Source of the DNA: Sinohyriopsis cumingii
Lineage: Eukaryota; Mollusca; Bivalvia; Unionida; Unionidae
Length of the DNA: 64,000 nt
Direction: 5' to 3'
NCBI GenBank assembly: GCA_028554795.2
Contig: CM068830.1
Coordinates: 108,823,214-108,887,213 of the forward strand
Part shown: positions 55,873-64,000 of the stretch, one piece after another
How positions within the stretch are numbered: the first letter of the stretch is position 1
Layout: every line of letters starts with the position of its first letter
Notes under the pieces: model-generated
What the model was told of the DNA's origin: nothing
The model's database searches: none
The model's input: the letters and a program-made list of their open reading frames with translations, nothing else
Translations under genes and position numbers: made by a program

Positions 55873-55992
55873 TTTTAGTTGTTGTTGTTTGTCTTGCCGA
55901 TGTTTTGTACTTGTCTTTGAGCAAGACTCCTTAAGAATCGAAAGCGCTCAGGAAAGTTATTTACTTTTTTGCACTGTTCGTTGTCCGTTTAT

Positions 55993-55996
<4 letters not shown>

Positions 55997-56057
<61 letters not shown>
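55997..56057. repeat. (TA)n microsatellite
   Basis: About 30 TA units. Confidence 0.95.
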
Positions 56058-56060
<3 letters not shown>

Positions 56061-56159
56061 GGCATTGACTGTTTAGTATATTACTTTATACCATTCTTAA
56101 AGGCGTAGGCAAAAACAAAATAACTATATCCAAAAATTTTACCCTTTTCCCCTGACTTT

Positions 56160-56560
56160 AGCATAGTGTTACAACTCTATAAACTATGTAACAGAAAGAA
56201 GAAAAGCCAAACAGATTTGTAACACGTAACAAATAATCTAGTTACATTTTGTGAATTCAATAACAAAACAACCGTAACAGTTTTATCAAGAATCCAATAG
56301 AATAGTCTTCCGAATGAATTCCAGGCTTTGACTGTGCTTATGTACCAATATCCTTTAATGTGCTGAAACGAAAATTGGTCTTGATGTATCACAATGGCAC
56401 TGTTCAAAACGTCTTTGAATGAATTCACAATACTCCCAAAACATTATTTAATCCAAACAGTCATTTGAGTACTTTGTATTTCAAATAAATAATTTCAATT
56501 AACGATTCCTCTCAGATTAGGTCTAAACATAACATTAAGAACTTCTGCAAACTGAAAATA
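56160..56560. repeat. Dispersed repeat family member
   Basis: Shares CTTGATGTATCACAATGGCA, CTTTGAATGAATTCACAATA and GAGTACTTTGTA-TTC with segments near 20.6, 37.2, 59.2 and 59.7 kb. Non-coding; probably an old non-autonomous transposon. Confidence 0.6.
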
Positions 56561-56910
56561 AAATAAGTACGGTAATATGAATATGAATGAATAATGGTTT
56601 ACTTTTTTGTCCTTCTATAAATCCCCACAACTCTATGTCGCAATATATGGTTATCAGATCTATTTCATCTATTATTCAATACAACGTCACCTGATCAATG
56701 TCGTATTACTCAGTGATACCAAACTGTAAAACGGTTCATTATTTGTAACACTAATTCAAGTAAAGAACCTATTTATGGCTCTGTAGCTATTTATAGCTTA
56801 CAAATGGCCATTATCCTAAAATATAATCTATGATCATCGACAAAAAGTAGCTGCGTAATACGTTGTTCACAAATTATCATTACAATGTACTACCATGGAC
56901 AAAAATTAAA

Positions 56911-57051
<141 letters not shown>

Positions 57052-57176
57052 GTACGCTGTACCAATAATATACCACAAGATGTATACATTTTTCATTAAA
57101 AGGAAACGAGGCTTGTCCGAGTTCCCTTTTAATGAAACATTGTTACAACCAGTGGTATATCGGTGATACAGCGTAC
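57052..57176. mobile_element. 125-bp palindromic MITE
   Basis: Starts GTACGCTGTACCAATAATAT and ends with its near-complement (GGTATATCGGTGATACAGCGTAC region); the arms meet at GAGGCTTGTCCGAG. A single arm of the same family is at 15,757-15,830. No coding capacity. Confidence 0.85.
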
Positions 57177-57640
57177 ATACCATACATATATTTTATTTAT
57201 ATCACATACAAATACACAATATTTGCACTTTGAATTATTGACCGAGTGAATGAACTCACATTCCCGCGAGTGTGTCCTCTACAAAATGTAGTTATACTAT
57301 TTTTATTCTTGTTCACAATCACATATACAAATTGATAAGTTAATTGTTTTCTTTTTCAGTTTCTATTTTTATTCACATTTATTAAATCAACATAAGACAC
57401 ACTCATGATTTAAACATGCAATATGGTTTTTACGAAGAAAGTAGTGCACTACAAACACGGTTAGCTTCATGTACACTAAACCTTTGCTGTCAGGCATTCA
57501 CGTACTGGCGTATGGAAATTAGCTTGGAATAGAAACTAAGTAAAATGACGAATCAGCAAGAGGTAATTAAGATATTTTAATATATTGACAGTTCATCTCA
57601 GTCAGTATTCTGCTTTAATTAACATTTCTAAAGACTACAC

Positions 57641-57642
<2 letters not shown>

Positions 57643-57691
<49 letters not shown>

Positions 57692-57834
57692 TTTGACGGA
57701 TTGACTAATTTTACCACCATTCATAGATCCAGAGACATTGTCGTATTCATAAGCGAAAATCTCCAACGCTCGTTTTTTTTTTTTATGGATTTTCGTCCGC
57801 ATTTTGCTACGATAATCCAGAGAGAGAGAGAGAG
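57643..57834. repeat. (CT)n and (GA)n runs
   Basis: CT run at 57,643-57,688 and a GA run at 57,820-57,834, which could pair as a hairpin about 190 bases long. Confidence 0.85.
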
Positions 57835-58389
57835 GCGAGGGCAACAATTTGGACATTTTTATATTTAATAATTAATAATCGATTTTTAGAAAAGTATGAT
57901 AGGTTTAAGAAACAACAGCAAAGGATTAAAAAAGTACATTATATGTGCCTCGTAACCGACAAATTGAACATATAGGCCTAGTGTCACTGGCTATTGCAAC
58001 TAGGTATATTTGATAATATGGACACTGTAGATATATCCAAAGGAAAGCGTAAACATAAAGGTTACGACAAACCTGATTAATGTAGGTTACTTGGTACAAG
58101 TTCAGTTTTAATGTTTTCATCCAACGCAATATATTTATCTCTCTCACTCCAGATTTGTGCTTATTTTGTAATTTACGCACGATAGGGGAATATAAAAAAA
58201 GAAAAGATTCCGAAGAAATTGTATACCATTTTAATATCATTCAGAAAACAGGGACTATTAATATTTTTTTACCGTTATTTTCATGTCATTTGTGATTAAT
58301 GAATGAGTAGAAATTCATCATTGATGTACAGGCCGGCGGTTGAAAGAATGCTGATATATTCGTATTATTGCACCACAGGCGGATCACAA

Positions 58390-58420
58390 TTTGATATACC
58401 AATTGTATTGGTATATCAAT
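58390..58420. repeat. Short perfect palindrome
   Basis: TTGATATACCAAT, three bases, then its exact complement. Confidence 0.8.
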
Positions 58421-58465
58421 TTGCTTTATACCAACACTTTAAATGTCATGTTATTTTTAATGTTG

Positions 58466-58469
<4 letters not shown>

Positions 58470-58533
<64 letters not shown>
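58470..58533. repeat. (TA)n microsatellite
   Basis: About 32 TA units. Confidence 0.95.
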
Positions 58534-58537
<4 letters not shown>

Positions 58538-58999
58538 TAACAATAAATACGAAGCCAAGAAAGAAAACAAATAAGCAAATGCCATCGCTGTTTGGATGTT
58601 TATGCCACTCTAATTATTTAATATTTCCTCATAAGCTATGAATACGTTTTTCCCTTTAATTAAAAAAGAATAATCAAGATTGAATTTTTAAAATATAGAA
58701 CAAAGATTAGAAATACAAATTTTAAATAATACATCCCCACATTTGAAAATAGCTCGTCAGTTAGTTGTAACTCATTACAAAATGTCCTAAAATTTGTTTA
58801 CAGTTTAATTAGATTAATTCTCCTTAAACTAAAACGTCAGTTCATAACAGTCGTAAATCATTGATGTCGTAATCGCAAAATGCAAGAATAGGGAACACCA
58901 TGCTGTTATCCCACTATGTCTAAAAATCTGTATTAGAAAGAATGTTAAACTAACCACTTCAGTAAAATCAACAAACAATATATTTGTCTACAATACAAG

Positions 59000-59800
59000 G
59001 TGAAAATTCAAGCGATACAGTTATTGTGTATTAAATACCAAATATCCGGAAATATCCTATCACTAGTCCATAAGTATAGAGAATGTTCCTAACGAATTCC
59101 AATATTTGTGAATGTCCTCATATCACACAATGATACAATCCAGAATGTGTTTAAATGAGTTCACAATATTTCAAAATATGGTGTAATCCAAAAGTGAATG
59201 AGTACTTTAATAATTCTAATGAATATTTTATATAAGTATTTCCTCTCGCATTATATCTGAACACAACTGTAAGTTCTGATCTCTGCTTCAGTTCCACATT
59301 CCAACCCAACACAGGAATTAATACCTTATCAAATCCTATTGATACACATCTTCATTTAACCTAAATTTGAACCATTCCTACGGAAAATCCCACATGTACT
59401 GCTGGAATTCCCAACAGCTGTATAATCATCTGAAGTAAAAACACTAACATATAATCACCATAGTGTCATTTAAGTAATTGTGTTACGATTCGATTGTCTT
59501 AAACTAAGTAACCAACAAGCTTTTCAAACTTAATAAATAATTTAATTTCTCTAAATTGTAAAATGAAATGTTGTGAGCAACTTACAGTACTGGGAACTAA
59601 TGTTCAAAATACTCCTAAACGTTCTATCACAAGTCCAAAAGAATAGAGTGTTACGAATGAATTTCCGGTCTCGCATGTGTTATAGTGCCAACAGTCTTGA
59701 TGTATCACAATGGTATTGTCCATGCGCTCTTTGAATAAATCACAATATTCCCAGAAACCCATACGTCCTCAAGTTTGCTGTAATCTAAAATGCAAATAGG
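59000..59800. repeat. Two tandem or adjacent dispersed repeat copies
   Basis: Two diverged copies of the family at 56,160, around 59,000-59,280 and 59,470-59,780 (GAATGTGTTTAAATGAGTTC; GTTACGAATGAATTTCCGGT). Confidence 0.5.
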
Positions 59801-60694
59801 GCGAGATATCCACCAGAAGTTGTGTCTTGCTATTAACTGACATAAATTTATACCGTAATATTTATTCCCGTAGGTGGCCAAACTGGCCCACAATTTGATT
59901 TTCTCTGAAATTCCCATATTTTACCATACTGATCCTAATTGTTTTGCTGTAAACTTAGTTACCATATGGCCTATACGTCTACCGTAATCTTATTACCCGT
60001 AGAAGGCCATACGATACCAAATTTGTGACGTAATGATAATTCCCATAGGTGACTATTTACAACTTATAAAAATCTGAAACAATTGGAGTTTTATTGAATT
60101 TACCAAGATGAAATAGGAATATGGTGAAAGTTGCTGCATATCCTGATCATCAATAAAGTCGTAAATACTTAGAAAGAAGGTAAAAGGAGAAATAAAAACA
60201 TTTTGATCTGTATTTCTTTTCCAATTTGTGTCCTTCTAATAATGATTTCTCAACAAACCTTATCATAGAATACATTATGCACATTAATATATCCTTTCTC
60301 TTGCAAGATAATCATTTCAAATGACGAAAAAATCGAAGGCGTGGTTATCATTTTGCGAATGACACCATTATCAGCATCACAGTCCGTGTCATTATTTACA
60401 CACAGTTCCACTTATATTCTTTCGTTTGCATAATCCTAGCACGTTCCGTATTAAAGTACTAATGATGAGGGGCGCAAGTCATTGCTACTAACATCATGTG
60501 GAAGGAAATTACGTTTTATGGTACATATGCTTTATACTAAATTTCGATTTCAATCCGTAAACTATTTTGCCAGATCAGCAGAAATCAAATTGTAAATGTA
60601 TTCATGACACTTCATGCGTGCATTTAGCACCCACCCCCACCACCATCAAAAAGGGATACATGAGCTACGTCGTATCGCCCAACAGGTACGCCAG

Positions 60695-60695
60695 G

Positions 60696-60736
<41 letters not shown>
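60695..60736. repeat. (ATT)n microsatellite
   Basis: About 14 ATT units. Confidence 0.9.
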
Positions 60737-60737
<1 letters not shown>

Positions 60738-60881
60738 TGGGGTTTTTTTTTGTATATTAGAAGAAGGGAAGACATAGCATTTTCTTTTATATCTTGTTTA
60801 ATTTTAATGTCACTTGCATTAATTTGAACATTTAGTTACAACTATAACGATATTCAATCATTGAACTGGTTTTAATTACAG

Positions 60882-61169
60882 GCAGAGTAATTCTAACTGT
60901 GAATCCAACTTTACCCGAGGAGAAACAGATGGCTACAATATCATGTTCTTCGTCAAATGGACATTACACAATTCAGCTTAATCACACTGTCATGACATCT
61001 TGTACCACCGAGAATTGTTTACCTACAGCGAACAAGGACAATAGCCATACATACAGTGTAAATAATCATGGAGCAAAAGTAACCATATTATCCCTTGACA
61101 GAGGCAGAGACCAAGGAACATGGAAATGTTCGTCAGCAGAGGAGGTCACCATTGAATTATTAGTTTATA
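60882..61169 (+). CDS. Immunoglobulin-like domain exon of a host gene
   Basis: 288-base phase 1-1 exon with acceptor TTTTAATTACAG and likely donor GTCAGT at 61,170. The translation has an Ig core: ATISCSS (first Cys), a run with two extra Cys (TSCTTENC), then VTILSLDRGRDQGTWKCSS, where D-x-G-x-W-x-C is the F-strand pattern. The usual Trp after the first Cys is not obvious, so the domain is atypical. With the signal-peptide exon at 54,803 it encodes the N-terminus of a secreted or membrane Ig protein; further exons must lie beyond 64,000. Similar single-Ig exons are common in expanded mollusc receptor families, but this is not a firm assignment. Confidence 0.7.
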
Positions 61170-61198
61170 GTCAGTACCACTTTGTGCAAATTGGATTT

Positions 61199-61249
<51 letters not shown>

Positions 61250-61545
61250 GTATGTACACACATACCAATGTATTGACAAGTGTGCCATGACGAGTCCACG
61301 TGTAGTGTGAATTGTGACTCTCTACTCTTTGTCATGCAGTTAAAGTAGAAAAGGTTAAATCAATAAATAAGACAAAATTAGCTCTATTGCTTACGCCTGA
61401 AATAACAGAAAATGGAGGACTGTAAATCTCCTAAAAGACTATTTTTAATTGATCATTAAATGGAAAATTGTAGACTATCGAAATTATACGCATAACATAT
61501 AGTTAGTGTTCATATTTGACAATGTTGTAACTATTCAATCACATA

Positions 61546-61744
61546 GACAAACAGTATAGAGAAAGCTAACCTGAAGCTTTCGTCCTCACTCTGAGGACTT
61601 CATTAGCAGACTGGTTCAATGTTAACATCGCTCACCATTCCATTGGGTGATGTTAACAGACAGTGGAGATTAAATTGATCTGCTGATGAATTACTTAGCT
61701 TGAGGACAAACGCTTCAGGTTATCTTTCTCATTGCCGTTGGTAT
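61546..61744. mobile_element. ~200-bp hairpin MITE
   Basis: Left arm AGAGAAAGCTAACCTGAAGC...GATGTTAAC-like and right arm complementary (GCTTCAGGTTATCTTTCTC); the arms are imperfect, with a short centre around 61,640. Non-coding. Confidence 0.7.
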
Positions 61745-62895
61745 GTGTGATTAACAGTTAAAACATTGTGAAATATGAATAATAATACTACACAGTTTTC
61801 GCTAAAATATAGCTAGTGTCATTTTAATCAATGACCTAATTCTCAAACGTTTTTAACACCAACCATTATTGGGGAATGTGATTACTTAATTACCTTTGAA
61901 TTTATATCTTGGTTTGTTTTAGAATTAATTGTGTCAGTTTCAACTGGCGTCATGACTACCATGTAAACATTATGACAGGAAGCTCTTAGATAATCGGATG
62001 TAACTGATCAATATGGGCAAAGACCAGTACAACACAATAGTGTATACTTTATATACCAGTTATAGCAGAAAAAGGTTTGACCAAGTTCACTCTTAGCTGC
62101 TAGAAGTATATGTGCATAGAAAGGTAACACTATCTAATTCAAAATGTAATATTTGACGCGTACTCGGCCTCCAAAAAGTAACTAATAAAACTAGAACGAG
62201 GAAAAACGATACGGAGCTTTGGAAAAGTGATGACAAAAGGATGATTTTATAATAAACCAAAATATCAGTAGAAAGGCAGCAAATTGAGATCGAAATGTAA
62301 TATGTACAGCTTTAGAGTGTTATTTATGTAGTTCGAGATTGTTAAGCCAGCCACTAAGTGTCTTTTTTGTGGCAAAGCCCAAATCAGACTGTTGTTTAAA
62401 ATTAGTGTTGCTTAGATATTGACTTTTATTTTACAAACCCTTGGTTTATATTCATAATACTAATTGATTTACTTATGTACGCCATAAATATTTGCATAAT
62501 TTCACTTACGTGAGCCAAAAATAGTTGTACAGCATGTAAAAGTGATGCATCCTCACTGACGTTCATATCACAAATATATATATTATATTAAACATTCCTT
62601 CCCTTGTGCGTGGACAAATATCAACAGGAGATGAGGTGCGAAGTTTAAAATAATATTTTCCTTAAAATTTTTCGTCAAGTCATTGCACACGTAAGATTCA
62701 GATTGAAAGCTCTTGTTAAAACAGCTGTAAATACAGCATTACAATTTTTCACTAAGCTTGGGATTCTGGATAAATTATTGTTCTGCATGCTTGATAATAA
62801 TTACAAGTGAATGTGTTTTATTTGTTGCGTGTGTTTGTCTTAATTCGAGAATGTAATATAACAAAAATGGCGAACAAACAAAATTATCATTTTGT

Positions 62896-62897
<2 letters not shown>

Positions 62898-62979
<82 letters not shown>
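62898..62979. repeat. (TA)n microsatellite
   Basis: About 40 TA units. Confidence 0.95.
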
Positions 62980-62982
<3 letters not shown>

Positions 62983-63382
62983 AAAACGATATATAGAAAG
63001 AGTGAGATATATAGAGAGAAACAGAAAGGTATATAAACATCTTGGTAAGGTTGTCAATCACAAAGAATATTCTGGATTATTTTTTTTTTATTTTATTTTT
63101 TTTTTTTTGGGGGGGGGGGAGATGGCTTTTGTTTGTCAGTGTCCACATTTGCAGAACGCTTTAGATCGTACAGAGTTTTCCCCTATTCACAGGTATTTGT
63201 TAGATAATAACGCTAATTTGTTTTGAAGGAAAGAATACTTTTAATCGGTGTATGCTTACTGTAATTGTCATCAGTTTTCACACCAAATAAAAAGATCACA
63301 GATTACAAAGACACTAGTTATGTAGTGCAAACATTTCATGAAGTGTAAGGTTTTGTCACATTGAGAGTCCGTAAATTGGAAC

Positions 63383-63815
63383 GTTTTGGAACTACTTTAT
63401 ACGACAGTTATTTTGTAACTACTTTATACGACTGTTATTTTGTAACTGCTTCATACGACAGTTATTTTGTAACTACTTCATACGATTGTTATTTTGTAAC
63501 TAATTTAGATACGACAGTTGTTTTGGAACTACTTTAGATACGACAGTTATTTTGTAACTACTTTATAGGACAGTTATTTTGTAACTACTTTATAGGACAG
63601 TTATTTTGTAACTACTTTATACGACATTTATTTTGTAACTACTTTAGATACGACAGTTATTTTGTAACTACTTTATACGACAGTTATTTTGTAACTACTT
63701 TATACGAGAGTTATTTTGTAACTAATTTATACGACAGTTATTTTGTAACTACTTTATACGAAAGTTATTTTGTAACTACTTTATACGATAGTTAATTTGT
63801 AACTAATTTATATGA
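63383..63815 (+). repeat. 27-bp minisatellite, about 16 units
   Basis: Unit TTTTGTAACTACTTTATACGACAGTTA-like; several units carry a 2-3-base insertion (TTTAGATACGA). Confidence 0.9.
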
Positions 63816-64000
63816 GCGTCATTAACAATGCAAATGCTTAGCATATTCTCAATGAATAAACACATTCGTATAATCGTTAATTATGTTAGAAGTGTCGACT
63901 GACAGTATCATTATTTATTCAAAGCCTTTCCAAGCAGCTTGTCTTTGACTTACGGAGGGGACACAGACGTAGACCTTGCCAGATCCAGTGTTACCCTGCA

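Larger units (their letters stand above)
61170..64000 (+). other. Intron sequence after the Ig exon
   Basis: Contains a TA/GT run at 61,199-61,247, a hairpin MITE, a long TA run at 62,898-62,979, T and G homopolymers at 63,070-63,119 and a 27-bp minisatellite. No exon recognised. Confidence 0.45.

Overview
This is animal nuclear DNA: AT-rich, full of long dinucleotide microsatellites, minisatellites, MITE-like hairpins and old transposons, with at least one spliced host gene. A marine invertebrate, probably a mollusc, fits best, but that is inference from repeat style and protein types.

Two large virus-like elements of the Polinton/Maverick (adintovirus-like) class dominate. Copy 1 fills 1-12,100 and continues past the left edge. 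Copy 2 is 43,622-54,404 and is truncated on its left. They are independent insertions of the same family: the gene order matches, the right termini match and the flanks differ. On the minus strand, right to left, lie protein-primed DNA polymerase B, (copy 2 only) a single-BIR IAP-like gene, a small Cys-motif protein, (copy 1 only) the packaging ATPase, a long basic protein, (copy 2 only) a protamine-like protein, a small conserved basic protein, a Pro-rich coiled-coil protein, a DDE integrase with chromodomain, a small membrane protein and (copy 1 only) a penton-like capsid protein. Right of polB are a plus-strand CCHC zinc-knuckle gene and a divergent pair (131 aa minus, 76 aa plus). Neither copy can be functional: polB is frameshifted in both and the two have lost different genes. 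Most genes keep their own TATA box, and several start codons overlap the preceding stop.

The most surprising feature is at the right end. Both genes of the divergent pair end in a near-perfect replication-dependent histone 3' stem-loop (GGCCCT-TTTC-AGGGCC, then ACCCA or similar) followed by a purine-rich GAAAAGA element like the U7 snRNA target. All four instances (two genes, two copies) are kept. The shared promoter has TATA, inverted CCAAT and a CRE, so the locus looks like a divergent histone gene pair that carries non-histone ORFs. This suggests S-phase-coupled, poly(A)-less viral mRNAs.

Between the copies (12.1-43.6 kb) lie a TPR-protein gene or pseudogene (14.5-15.5 kb), an eroded Ty3/Gypsy element with an LTR pair (22.3-25.3 kb), a tRNA-derived SINE head, a 36/42-bp minisatellite open on both strands (29.7-30.3 kb), an unidentified decayed coding block next to a different rve-integrase remnant (38.5-41.0 kb), and a MULE transposase remnant with subterminal repeats (41.4-42.1 kb). 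Right of copy 2, a plus-strand host gene encodes a signal peptide (exon at 54.8 kb) spliced in phase to an immunoglobulin-like domain (exon at 60.9 kb). Its intron holds a foldback element, MITEs and microsatellites.
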